NCBI GenBank assembly: GCA_036493915.1
Contig: DASXPA010000044.1
Coordinates: 1 to 36,935, forward strand
DNA length: 36,935 bases
DNA from: Palsa-1392 sp036493915
GTDB lineage: Bacteria > Verrucomicrobiota > Verrucomicrobiia > Chthoniobacterales > UBA10450
Direction of reading: 5' to 3'
The position numbers and the translations under genes were made by a program. Below the pieces are notes generated by a model that was not told the DNA's origin, did no database searches, and saw nothing but the letters and a program-made list of their open reading frames with translations. Positions within the stretch are counted from its first letter, which is position 1; each line of letters begins with the position of its first letter. This document shows positions 8,330 through 15,893 of this stretch, in pieces.

Positions 8330-9454
8330 ATGAAAAAGGGAAGCAGGCTGCGCGACTTTTCGTTAGTCATCGCACTTCTCGTGATCTGCGGTTTCTTCGC
8401 GGTGGTTTCGCCGCAGTTTCTGGGGGCGCGCAATCTCTCCCTGCTCATGACGGAGCTTTCGATCACGGCGACACTTGCGCTGGGCATGCTGCTTATCATT
8501 CTTCCGGCGCAGATCGATCTCTCGGTCGGAAGCGGGGTCGGTCTCCTTGGCGGAATCGCGAGCGTGCTGGTGTTCGAACACAACTGGCCGGCGCCTGTCG
8601 CCATGGGAGCCGCTCTGGTGGTCGGGTTAGTCATCTGGTTTTGCATGGGCAATCTCATTGTGCGCCAGAACGTGCCCTCCTTTATTATCACTCTCGGCGG
8701 CCTTCTTATCTTCAAAGGCCTTTTCTGGCTGGTCATCCAGAACTCGACGATCCCGATCGTCCAAGGCGGGCGCGCGAATCTTTACTCGATTTTGACCACT
8801 TACTATCTCCCGTCGTGGCTGGGCTATTTGCTCGCTGCAACCGTAATGGCGATCCTTGTCTGGACTCGACTCCGGGGACGCCGTCTTCAACGCCGACATG
8901 ACATCTCCGTTGAAGATAAAGAGATCACTTTTCTTAAGCTCTTCCTCACGGCGCAGCTGATCTTTCTCTTTGTTATCGTAACGAATCAGTTTCGCGGAGT
9001 GCCGCTGCCGGCGGTGATTCTAGGAGTGGTCGCGCTCATCATTCATATTCTGACGACCCACACTCCTTTTGGCCGCTACCTCTACGCGATTGGTGGAAAC
9101 GAGGAAGCGGCGGTTATCTCAGGTATTCCGGTGGAAAAAGTCGTGGTAGCCGCTTTCACCATCATGGGCGCGATCGTCGCCATCACCGGCTTCATGCAGA
9201 CTTCTTACTCCGGCGCCTCGACGACCACAGTGGGAGACCTCATGGAACTGGATGCGATCGCAGCGTGCGTAATCGGCGGAGTCAGTCTCAAGGGCGGACG
9301 CGGGACAGTGATGGGAGTAATTTTCGGTGCGCTCATTATGGCGTGCCTGCTCAATGGCATGACTCTTATGGCCGTCTCTCCGGAGTATAAGTTCATCGCG
9401 CGCGGCACCGTCCTGTCACTGGCCGTTTGGATGGATGTGCGGCTGACGCGCTAA
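8330..9454 (+). CDS. xylH: Sugar ABC transporter permease (XylH type)
   Basis: 374 residues with about ten hydrophobic segments, as in BPD_transp_2 family permeases. Family signatures seen: LLIILPAQIDLSVGSGVGL, VPSFIITLGGLLIFKGL, PFGRYLYAIGGNEEAAVISGI, DAIAACVIGGVSLKGGRG and the closing VRLTR. A charged cytoplasmic loop (RLRGRRLQRRHDI, about residues 182-195) separates the two halves. It forms the inner-membrane channel with XylG. It starts 3 bp after the xylG stop. Its own stop is 1 bp from the convergent GH92 stop, with no obvious terminator between. Confidence 0.92.
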   Translation: MKKGSRLRDFSLVIALLVICGFFAVVSPQFLGARNLSLLMTELSITATLALGMLLIILPAQIDLSVGSGVGLLGGIASVLVFEHNWPAPVAMGAALVVGLVIWFCMGNLIVRQNVPSFIITLGGLLIFKGLFWLVIQNSTIPIVQGGRANLYSILTTYYLPSWLGYLLAATVMAILVWTRLRGRRLQRRHDISVEDKEITFLKLFLTAQLIFLFVIVTNQFRGVPLPAVILGVVALIIHILTTHTPFGRYLYAIGGNEEAAVISGIPVEKVVVAAFTIMGAIVAITGFMQTSYSGASTTTVGDLMELDAIAACVIGGVSLKGGRGTVMGVIFGALIMACLLNGMTLMAVSPEYKFIARGTVLSLAVWMDVRLTR

Positions 9455-9455
9455 C

Positions 9456-11741
9456 CTACTTTGGAATCTGTGGGTTGATGCCCCACTCGCTCGGTTTGGG
9501 GCCCATTGTAAAGATGATGGTGCCGCCGTTCCTTATCTCATCGAAAGGAAGAAACGGTTGTTCGAGCGGCTTGCCGTTCACCGCCACAGACTGCACATAT
9601 TTGTTCGCGTCCGATAGGTTGTTCGCCTTCATCGTAAACTTCTTTCCGTTCGAAAGATTGAGCACGATCTTCTTTAGTTGCGGGGCGCCGATGACGTAAT
9701 AGCTGCTCGCCGGGCACACCGGATAAAATCCGAGGCAAGTAAAGATATACCACGCCGACATCTGGCCGCAGTCGTCGTTACCGCTCAAAGAATTTGGCTT
9801 GTTGCCATAAAACGACTTCACGACCTGACGCAGCCGCTCAGCAGCTTTCCACGGCTGCCCAGCGTAAGAATAAAGATAGATGACGTGATGACTTGGCTCG
9901 TTCCCGTGCCAATATTCGCCGATTCGCCCTTGGATGTCGGAGACGCCTTTGCTTTGGTCCGCCTCCTTGAAGGTGAAGAGCGCATCAAGCTTCTCTGCGA
10001 ACTTTTTCTTCCCGCCCATTAGGTTGATCAGGCCCGGCACATCTTGCGGCACATACCAGGAGTATTGCCAGCTGGTGCCTTCCGTAAAATCATTTACCCC
10101 AGCGCTTTCATCGTAGGAATGGGGATTGAAAGGCGTGTGCCAGTGACCGGCGGAGTCTTTGCCTCGCATCAGACCGACCGACGGGTCGAAGAGGTTCTTG
10201 TAACTCGCGGCGCGTGTGGAGAAATAGGCGGCGTCTTTCTTCTTGCCGAGTGCTCGCGCCATCTGTGCGATGCAATAGTCATCGTAGGCGTACTCAAGGG
10301 TCTTGGAAACCGATTCGTTCTCCTGATCGAACGGAACCCAGCCGAGTTTGGTATAGGTCGCGACGCTGTCGTAGTGCGGGTTCATTGCCGTCGTCTTCGC
10401 CGCCTCGTAGGCACGCTCCGCATCAAATCCTTTCACTCCCTTGAAAAAGGCGTCAGCGATCACCGGAACAGCGTGATAGCCGATCATGCACCAGGTCTCG
10501 TTCGCCTGCAGCGACCAGATCGGGAGCATGTGCTCGACGCTTTGGTCGTAGTGTGCAAGCATCGACTTGATCATGTCCGCGTCGCGCGGCGCCTGAATGA
10601 GAGCGAAGAGCGGGTGCGTCGCGCGATAGGTGTCCCAAAGTGAGAAGACGGTATAATTGGTGAATCCTTTCGCCTCATGCACGTTTTGGTCGAGGCCGCG
10701 ATACTCTCCGGTCACATCCTCGAAAAGGTTGGGCGCGAGAAAGGCATGGTAGAGGGACGTGTAGAAGGTCTCCTTTTCTTCCTGCGAGCCTTCGACTTCG
10801 ATGCGACCGAGTTCCTGGTCCCACCTGGCGCGAGTCTTTTCCTGCAAGGTTTCGAAATCCCAGCCTGCAATTTCCGATTCGAGGTTCTTGCGCGCGTTTG
10901 CCGCGCTCACTGCCGATACTGCAACCTTTACCAGAATCGGCTCCTGTTCCTTCGTTTTGTAGGTGGCAACAAACTGCAGATTTGCTCCGGCCGCTTCCTT
11001 GCTGCTTCGAAAGCGATAAGTGTTGTAGATAACGGGTTTTCCGTCACTGAATATCTGCGCCTTGTCGAAGGGTCGCGAAAAATGGGCGGCAAAGTAAAGA
11101 CGACGCTCTTTCGCCCAGCCATTGACGAGATGATAGCCAGTCACGGTAGAGTCATCTTCCTGTCGCAGGTGCGACCAGACGACCGTCCATTTTTTGCCGC
11201 TAAGAATATGCTGCAGATCGATGAGAATGGAGGACTGCTCGCTCGCGGGAAAGGTGAAGCGCATGATGCCGGCGCGGTCGCCGGCGGTTAGCTCCACCGT
11301 CACTCCCGACTTTTGCAGCTTTACCTCGTAATAACCGGCGGAGGCTTTTTCATCCTGATGTGAGTAGGCCGAAAGATAGCCCGAAGTCGCATCGCCTTTT
11401 GTTCCCGAGGTTAATTTCACGTCGCCGACCTGCGGCACAAAAAGGAAATCGCCGAGATCTGGAATGCCGGTGCCACTCAGATGAGTGAGGCTGAAGCCAA
11501 AGATCGTCGGGTCTGAATACTCGTAGCCGGAAGCGGTCTCCCAGAGCTCTTTGTCGGTGTCTGGACTGAGCTGCATCATGCCGAAGGGAGCGGAAGGGCC
11601 GGGATAGGTATTGCCTTCGCCTTCTGTGCCGACGAATGGTCGCACATAGGCGGAAAGTCGCGTTACCGGCGCCTCGGCGGCAGGTCCCGAGAGCTGCGTT
11701 GCCAGCAGCAGAATCGGCGCGAGAATCGTTGCTTTCACCAT
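9456..11741 (-). CDS. Secreted GH92 family alpha-mannosidase
   Basis: 761 residues. An N-terminal signal peptide (about 1-23, ending PAAEA) predicts export. The GH92 N-terminal beta-sandwich covers roughly residues 30-265 (YVRPFVGTEGEGNTYPG, PFGMMQLSPDT, SLTHLSGTGIPD). The (alpha/alpha)6 catalytic domain follows: SLWDTYRATHPL, HGNEPSHHVIYLY and GNDDCGQMSAWYIF with GFYPVCPAS, which are hallmark GH92 motifs carrying Ca2+-binding and catalytic acids. Known family activity: exo-acting, Ca2+-dependent alpha-mannosidase, mostly alpha-1,2 on N-glycans or yeast mannan. The ATG overlaps the end of the upstream GH47 gene by 7 bp, which indicates joint expression and action on the same glycan. Confidence 0.93.
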   Translation of the reverse strand: MVKATILAPILLLATQLSGPAAEAPVTRLSAYVRPFVGTEGEGNTYPGPSAPFGMMQLSPDTDKELWETASGYEYSDPTIFGFSLTHLSGTGIPDLGDFLFVPQVGDVKLTSGTKGDATSGYLSAYSHQDEKASAGYYEVKLQKSGVTVELTAGDRAGIMRFTFPASEQSSILIDLQHILSGKKWTVVWSHLRQEDDSTVTGYHLVNGWAKERRLYFAAHFSRPFDKAQIFSDGKPVIYNTYRFRSSKEAAGANLQFVATYKTKEQEPILVKVAVSAVSAANARKNLESEIAGWDFETLQEKTRARWDQELGRIEVEGSQEEKETFYTSLYHAFLAPNLFEDVTGEYRGLDQNVHEAKGFTNYTVFSLWDTYRATHPLFALIQAPRDADMIKSMLAHYDQSVEHMLPIWSLQANETWCMIGYHAVPVIADAFFKGVKGFDAERAYEAAKTTAMNPHYDSVATYTKLGWVPFDQENESVSKTLEYAYDDYCIAQMARALGKKKDAAYFSTRAASYKNLFDPSVGLMRGKDSAGHWHTPFNPHSYDESAGVNDFTEGTSWQYSWYVPQDVPGLINLMGGKKKFAEKLDALFTFKEADQSKGVSDIQGRIGEYWHGNEPSHHVIYLYSYAGQPWKAAERLRQVVKSFYGNKPNSLSGNDDCGQMSAWYIFTCLGFYPVCPASSYYVIGAPQLKKIVLNLSNGKKFTMKANNLSDANKYVQSVAVNGKPLEQPFLPFDEIRNGGTIIFTMGPKPSEWGINPQIPK

Positions 11742-13099
11742 GTCCGCCTTAGAGGATGCGCCTCAGTGTTGAAAACGACATGGTCAAAATCAAGCGTGTC
11801 GGGAGGGGCGAAGAGCAGGTAGAAATATTTAAAGGTCTCCGCGAAGACGAAACTCTCCATCTCGTCACGCTTCTTTTTCGTCACGACGTTGGAGAGCGCA
11901 GCGTAGCCCACCTCGGTCCGACAGTAGCGGACGAAATCATGGAACATCGTTGCGCCCATTCGACGGTACTGGGGGTGATGGGTAAAATGATCGAGGTAAT
12001 AGGTCGATTCAACGATCTCGGGTCGGAGATGGTAACTCTTTGCGACTAATTTCATTGTCTTGTAATCGAGGACCTCAGGCTCGATGCCATGAAGATTCCA
12101 CATCTTAAAGGAAGAAGCTTGCAGCCGCTTCGCGCGATCGAGGTCGCCGGAGAGCGCAAGCACCGCGGGAAAAAATGCGTCCAACGCCCCGTAGGTTGTC
12201 TCGGTGCGCGCACCGGTTTGCATGTTGGCGTGGCCGTACCAGAGTTGCCCGTCGACATCATCAGCGAGATAGCGGTTGACGGCGGGAATGCTGGCGTGCC
12301 ACATCCTGAGGCAGTCTTGGTCGCCAAATAAGAGCCAGCACTTCCAGAGATACTCGTAGTAGGAGTCGATTCCGCCGCTGATGTGGCTGTCGAGATCGAG
12401 CCAGCGGCCGGTTTCGACATCGATCTCTGAACCGACGAGGCCGAGGCGGGAACGGCAGTTGTAGGTCTCGACCAGCGCGCGTTTTGCCTTTTGATAGAAG
12501 ATCGGATTGCCCGTCAGCTTGCTCAAGGTGCCGAACTCGAGAAGCAGCGTGCCTGTCTCGGCTGGATTGGTTTTGGTGCCGCGCACTTTGCCGGTGCGGA
12601 GATTGACGAAGACATAGGGCAGGCCGGTGGGCGAGTTGAAGACTGGCAGAAGTCTATGACCGAGATCGTCAGCAAGTGCGAGGAGGCGTTTGTCGCCGGT
12701 GAGTTGATAGCCGGAAAGGAGACCGCCGAGCAACCGGATCGTGACCTCGAAGTTTTTCACATAAATATCGTGATCGAACGAAAGCTTCTGCGCGATCAGA
12801 TCGCGCACCTTGTCCGCTTCCGCGTTTTCTTTCATCAGAATGAGGGTGTCGAGCGCGTCCACCGGACTCATGAGAAGTGAGTCCTCATACCAGTCGTGCG
12901 AAGTCTTACTTAAGGGTCGAAGCGCATCGTGCCCCCAAGCGTACTTCTCGTAGCCTTTCCAGGCGTGGAGAAACTCCCTCTTCACTCGCGCTGCAAGTTG
13001 CGGTGCCAGGATATTTTGGGGTGAAGCCTGACTTCTGGAGACGACGCACAAGAAGCAGGCGATGCACGCGAGGCAGGCGATTTTGTTGGCGAAGCCCAT
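11735..13099 (-). CDS. Secreted GH47-like alpha-1,2-mannosidase
   Basis: 454 residues from the ATG at 13097-13099, chosen because it begins a clear signal peptide (MGFANKIACLACIACF, cleavage after SRSQA); the frame continues open upstream only through tRNA-Asn. GH47 features: HAWKGYEKYAWGHDALRPLS near the N-terminus, DALDTLILM, FEVTIRLLGGLLSGY, SHISGGIDSYYEYLWK, RPEIVESTYYL, ESFVFAETFKYFYLLF and, at the C-terminus, VVFNTEAHPLRR (in GH47 the Thr of this motif binds Ca2+). Family members are inverting Ca2+-dependent alpha-1,2-mannosidases, best known from eukaryotic ER/Golgi N-glycan trimming and uncommon in bacteria. Overlaps GH92 by 7 bp and starts 20 bp after tRNA-Asn. Confidence 0.9.
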   Translation of the reverse strand: MGFANKIACLACIACFLCVVSRSQASPQNILAPQLAARVKREFLHAWKGYEKYAWGHDALRPLSKTSHDWYEDSLLMSPVDALDTLILMKENAEADKVRDLIAQKLSFDHDIYVKNFEVTIRLLGGLLSGYQLTGDKRLLALADDLGHRLLPVFNSPTGLPYVFVNLRTGKVRGTKTNPAETGTLLLEFGTLSKLTGNPIFYQKAKRALVETYNCRSRLGLVGSEIDVETGRWLDLDSHISGGIDSYYEYLWKCWLLFGDQDCLRMWHASIPAVNRYLADDVDGQLWYGHANMQTGARTETTYGALDAFFPAVLALSGDLDRAKRLQASSFKMWNLHGIEPEVLDYKTMKLVAKSYHLRPEIVESTYYLDHFTHHPQYRRMGATMFHDFVRYCRTEVGYAALSNVVTKKKRDEMESFVFAETFKYFYLLFAPPDTLDFDHVVFNTEAHPLRRTW

Positions 13100-13119
13100 C
13101 GAATACGGGGCGCGCGAGA

Positions 13120-13194
13120 TGGCTCCAGCGGTAGGATTCGAACCTACGACCAATCGGTTAACAGCCGACCGCTCTACCACTGAGCTACGCTGGA
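13120..13194 (-). tRNA. tRNA-Asn (anticodon GTT)
   Basis: 75 nt including an encoded CCA (13120-13122 on this strand). A 7-bp acceptor stem (TCCAGCG with CGCTGGA), a D arm with AGTGGTA loop, anticodon loop CTGTTAA, and a T arm with TTCGAAT loop all fold. The discriminator base is G. Its 3' end faces the mannosidase pair, only 20 bp from the GH47 start codon. Confidence 0.97.
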
Positions 13195-13196
13195 AT

Positions 13197-13246
13197 TTGC
13201 CGCCGCGAGCGGGCGTATACCTTGCCTCTGAAGGATGCGGCGGCAA
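13197..13246. promoter_or_regulatory. 10-bp perfect inverted repeat between the divergent tRNA genes
   Basis: TTGCCGCCGC at 13197-13206 is exactly repeated in inverse as GCGGCGGCAA at 13237-13246, with a 30-nt loop. It lies in the 133 bp between tRNA-Asn (leftward) and tRNA-fMet (rightward), so it is upstream of both. A transcription terminator seems unlikely given its position; a regulatory or structural role is inferred. Confidence 0.35.
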
Positions 13247-13284
13247 GTATTTTATCGGCGTCCGGCGGGGGCGGAAAATGCGAT

Positions 13285-13312
13285 TTGCGTTCGGCGCGAA
13301 GCGGTTCATAAT
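13285..13312 (+). promoter_or_regulatory. Candidate promoter of tRNA-fMet
   Basis: TTGCGT at 13285-13290 and CATAAT at 13307-13312 are separated by 16 bp and stand 15 bp before the mature tRNA 5' end, a good placement for a sigma70-type promoter. Called from sequence resemblance only. Confidence 0.45.
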
Positions 13313-13327
13313 TTCAGCTCTCAAGAT

Positions 13328-13404
13328 CGCGGGGTGGAGCAGTCTGGTAGCTCGTCAGGCTCATAACCTGAAGGCCGCGGGTTCAAATCCCGCCCCCGCA
13401 ACCA
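13328..13404 (+). tRNA. Initiator tRNA-fMet (anticodon CAT)
   Basis: 77 nt including encoded CCA, nearly identical in layout to the E. coli initiator. Initiator marks are present: an unpaired C1 x A72 at the acceptor end and the A11:U24 pair in the D stem. The anticodon stem is TCAGG/CCTGA, so the usual run of three G:C pairs (29:41, 30:40, 31:39) is broken: 29:41 is A:U. The other stems pair perfectly. Confidence 0.97.
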
Positions 13405-13451
13405 ATTGCAATCGCGGTTGCGCATGGGCAGTGGCGCGCGTTGTCTCAGTC

Positions 13452-14381
13452 GTGACTTCGAAACTCACGCGTATTCTTGTCGGCACCGCGAGCTGGTCGG
13501 ATCCGGGGTTCGTGGAGCGATGGTATCCGCCGAAGTTGCCGGTGGGGGACCGGCTGCCGTGGTACGCCCAACATTTCAATCTCGTCGAGGTCAACTCCAG
13601 CTTCTACGCCGTCCCTGAGCCGCGGTTGGTTGAGCGCTGGTGTCGCGCGACGCCGGACGAATTCGTTTTCGACGTGAAACTGCATCGGCTACTTTCACGA
13701 CACGCCGCGACCCTCAAGACGCTTCCGCCCGCGCTGCAGAAAGTTGCGGAGGCCGACAGCAAGGGAAAGGTCGCGCTGACGGCGAAACTGGAGCGCGCGT
13801 TGCTCGATCAGATCATCGGGTCGATCGAGCCGCTGCGCGCGGCAGGAAAGTTGGGCGCACTGTTGTTGCAGCTCTCGCCGGCGTTTTCTCCGCGCAAACA
13901 TGCGCTTGCGGAGATCCAGGAACTGCTCACGCGCCTCGCGCCTTGCGGCGTCGTGGTCGAACTACGAAATCGCAACTGGATGGAAGGTGAGCAGTTACCG
14001 GAGACGTTGCAGTTTTTTCGAAAAGCAAAGACGACGCTCTCGCTGGTCGATGCGCCTAACGAAAAGCATTTCACGATCGTGCCGAGCGATTGCAATGAAA
14101 TTACCAACCCGCGGCTTGCCTATCTGCGTTTGCATGGACGTAATGCAGAGGCGTATCTGCGCGGGAAAACCGTGGCTGAACGTTTCAACTATGATTACAG
14201 CGAGATGGAGATCGAGGAGGTAACCGAGCGCGCGCAGCGACTCGCCGGTGAGGCGGAAACGGTGCATGTGATTTTCAACAACAACGCGCTCGACTTCGCG
14301 CCGCATGCGGCTGCACGACTGCGTGTCGCGCTCGGGCAGATTGCCAAGGCGCCACCGCGGCAGGCGGACCTTTTCAGTTAG
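13452..14381 (+). CDS. DUF72 (YecE-like) family protein
   Basis: 309 residues from a GTG at 13452; another in-frame GTG at 13431 is possible, and neither has a clear ribosome-binding site. DUF72 TIM-barrel features: RILVGTASWSDPGF, WYAQHFNLVEVNSSFYAVP, FDVKLHRLLSRH, GALLLQLSPAF, CGVVVELRNRNW, LAYLRLHGRNA and VIFNNNALDFAP. The molecular function of the family is not established. It starts 47 bp after tRNA-fMet. The TAG stop lies in GTTAGGT, one base different from the widespread word. The next gene begins 12 bp downstream. Confidence 0.9.
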   Translation: MTSKLTRILVGTASWSDPGFVERWYPPKLPVGDRLPWYAQHFNLVEVNSSFYAVPEPRLVERWCRATPDEFVFDVKLHRLLSRHAATLKTLPPALQKVAEADSKGKVALTAKLERALLDQIIGSIEPLRAAGKLGALLLQLSPAFSPRKHALAEIQELLTRLAPCGVVVELRNRNWMEGEQLPETLQFFRKAKTTLSLVDAPNEKHFTIVPSDCNEITNPRLAYLRLHGRNAEAYLRGKTVAERFNYDYSEMEIEEVTERAQRLAGEAETVHVIFNNNALDFAPHAAARLRVALGQIAKAPPRQADLFS

Positions 14382-14393
14382 GTGGTTAGTCAG

Positions 14394-14897
14394 ATGAACG
14401 AAGAAACTTCCGACCGACCCGGCGCCTGGATGCGGTTGCGCCGCTGGCTCGCGCATCTCCATCTTCGCGTCGTCACGATCAAGGACACCCCGCACTCCAT
14501 CGCCCTGGGCCTCGCGATCGGGATTTTCTTTGGCTTCACCCCGCTCTGGAGTTTAAAGACGCTGCTCTCGATCGGCGTCGCCTGGCTCTTTGGCGGCAAT
14601 AAGATCGCCGCAGCGGTAAGCGTACAGGTGCACGATCTCATCCTGCCATTTATGCCGGCCATTTACCTTTGGGAATATAAGCTCGGCTACTGGATGATGC
14701 ATGGTGAACTCCCGCAGCGGATGAGTTTTCGCACCCTTGCGCTTCGCGAATACGTCCACTGGGAGATGTTTTTCACGGTCGGCCGTCCGCTCCTTATCGG
14801 CTCCTGCATCGTCGGGTTGCCTTCGGCCGCGATCGTTTATTTTGTTTGTCGCGGCCTCGTCACCCGGCACCGGGCGAAGCGGGCCGTGCACGTGTGA
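14394..14897 (+). CDS. DUF2062 domain membrane protein
   Basis: 167 residues from ATG 14394. Seen: a short charged N-terminus, then DTPHSIALGLAIGIFFGFTPLWSLKTLL, the conserved DUF2062 opening in which the first membrane helix contains a Gly-Phe-x-Pro motif, a second hydrophobic segment, and a C-terminal helix (LLIGSCIVGLPSAAIVYFV). Function is unknown; homologues are often found near envelope glycan or lipid genes. It is 12 bp from the DUF72 gene and probably cotranscribed with it. Confidence 0.85.
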   Translation: MNEETSDRPGAWMRLRRWLAHLHLRVVTIKDTPHSIALGLAIGIFFGFTPLWSLKTLLSIGVAWLFGGNKIAAAVSVQVHDLILPFMPAIYLWEYKLGYWMMHGELPQRMSFRTLALREYVHWEMFFTVGRPLLIGSCIVGLPSAAIVYFVCRGLVTRHRAKRAVHV

Positions 14898-14958
14898 ACT
14901 GTGTGGCCAATCGGGGAGCGTCGCGGATAAAGAGACGCGGGTGGACTCCTGGCGGTGA

Positions 14959-15025
14959 GTTGTGTAGCCGGGGACGATGACTTCGGCTTGGGTTAGAGCA
15001 TCCCCAGCGTCACGCCCCCTACAAC
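14959..15025. repeat. Imperfect palindrome in the 233-bp spacer after the DUF2062 gene
   Basis: GTTGTGTAGCCGGGG on the left and CCCCCTACAAC on the right form an imperfect inverted repeat about 67 bp long. The outer TGTAG/CTACA ends resemble the hairpin between the radical SAM and opcA genes (21333-21361), suggesting a small family of intergenic palindromes. It may terminate the DUF72-DUF2062 transcript; no T-run follows. The rest of the spacer holds nothing I recognise. Confidence 0.35.
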
Positions 15026-15130
15026 GGGACGGCGACAAAATTCCCTCGGCGACGGCACGGGAGTTGCATCATCGGAAAGCGTCGCGCGCGTCGGTCTTCG
15101 CGGATGGATGGCGGCGTCACCTTTAAACTT

Positions 15131-15811
15131 ATGAAATCCTTCAGCGTTATCGCCTCCTGTTTCCTGCTTTGTTCGTGCGCCGATATGGTGGTCACGAGGA
15201 GTTACTCCACCTCCACCGCCAGCCGCACGGAGGTGGATGCGAAGGATCTCGGATCGAAGGAAATCGTGCGCTACGAGACGAATTGCGGGGTGGGTGCATC
15301 CCATCCGAGCGCCATTTACATCCGGCCATTCTGTATCGACGGCGCGGTTTTTCGCGGGGACATCGCCACTACCGTTGGTGAAATGCCGATCCGCGAATCG
15401 CTCATCCCGTTGCAATTTGCCGGTGATCTCAAAGAGGAGCTGAGCAAACTCGCGCCCGCCATGATCCTTGCGGGCGATGAGGTGCCGAAGGTCGGCTGGC
15501 TCGTCGAAGGGAATTTTACTCTGGTCGACGGTGGCGATCCCGTCGGACGATTTTTTCTCGGATCGTTCGAGGTCGGCCAATCGATGTTAGCCTTGCACGT
15601 TCGAGTAACGGATGTGACACAGCACCGTGTGATTTACGAATTCGACATGGCAGGCGGCAGCCGCGGTCAGGGGAAGTTCGGCACCCTCCGCGCGAGTGGT
15701 CTCGGCAAAGCGACGCCCTTCGATCTGCGCAATGCGGCGGAGCGGGTCATGCTCGTTCTGAGCCCCGATCCTTTCCGTTTTGGCGTGCGTTCGTCGGTTA
15801 CTCTTCGATAA
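15131..15811 (+). CDS. Predicted lipoprotein, DUF4410-like
   Basis: 226 residues from the ATG at 15131, chosen because it places a lipoprotein signal directly at the start: MKSFSVIASCFLLCSCADM, lipobox LCSC with Cys16 as the likely lipidated residue. The body contains VGWLVEGNFTLVDGGDPVGRFF followed by GSFEVGQSMLALHVRVTD, a pattern reminiscent of DUF4410 lipoproteins (a glycine-rich segment between two beta strands), but the match is from memory and weak. Probably an outer-membrane or periplasmic lipoprotein of unknown role. It stands alone, 233 bp after the DUF2062 gene and 82 bp before the carboxypeptidase gene. Confidence 0.75.
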   Translation: MKSFSVIASCFLLCSCADMVVTRSYSTSTASRTEVDAKDLGSKEIVRYETNCGVGASHPSAIYIRPFCIDGAVFRGDIATTVGEMPIRESLIPLQFAGDLKEELSKLAPAMILAGDEVPKVGWLVEGNFTLVDGGDPVGRFFLGSFEVGQSMLALHVRVTDVTQHRVIYEFDMAGGSRGQGKFGTLRASGLGKATPFDLRNAAERVMLVLSPDPFRFGVRSSVTLR

Positions 15812-15893
15812 ATTGTCATTCATTGCTCCGGCGGCGAGCCGCGCCGGGGATTGCGGTTGCGCAGGGCGGGTGGCCAGTTAAGGTGCAGCGAAC

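Noticed and set aside
9440..9470. Attachment-site duplicate of the tRNA-Asn 3' end at the far side of the mannosidase genes
   Set aside because: No match to the tRNA 3' end was found there, so an island boundary cannot be supported from sequence.
13207..13260. Rho-independent terminator at the 13197-13246 inverted repeat
   Set aside because: It lies upstream of both divergent tRNA genes, where a terminator would have nothing to stop, and the loop is 30 nt long.
13100..13324. N-terminal extension of the GH47 reading frame
   Set aside because: The open frame continues through tRNA-Asn; the internal ATG at 13099 begins a clear signal peptide.
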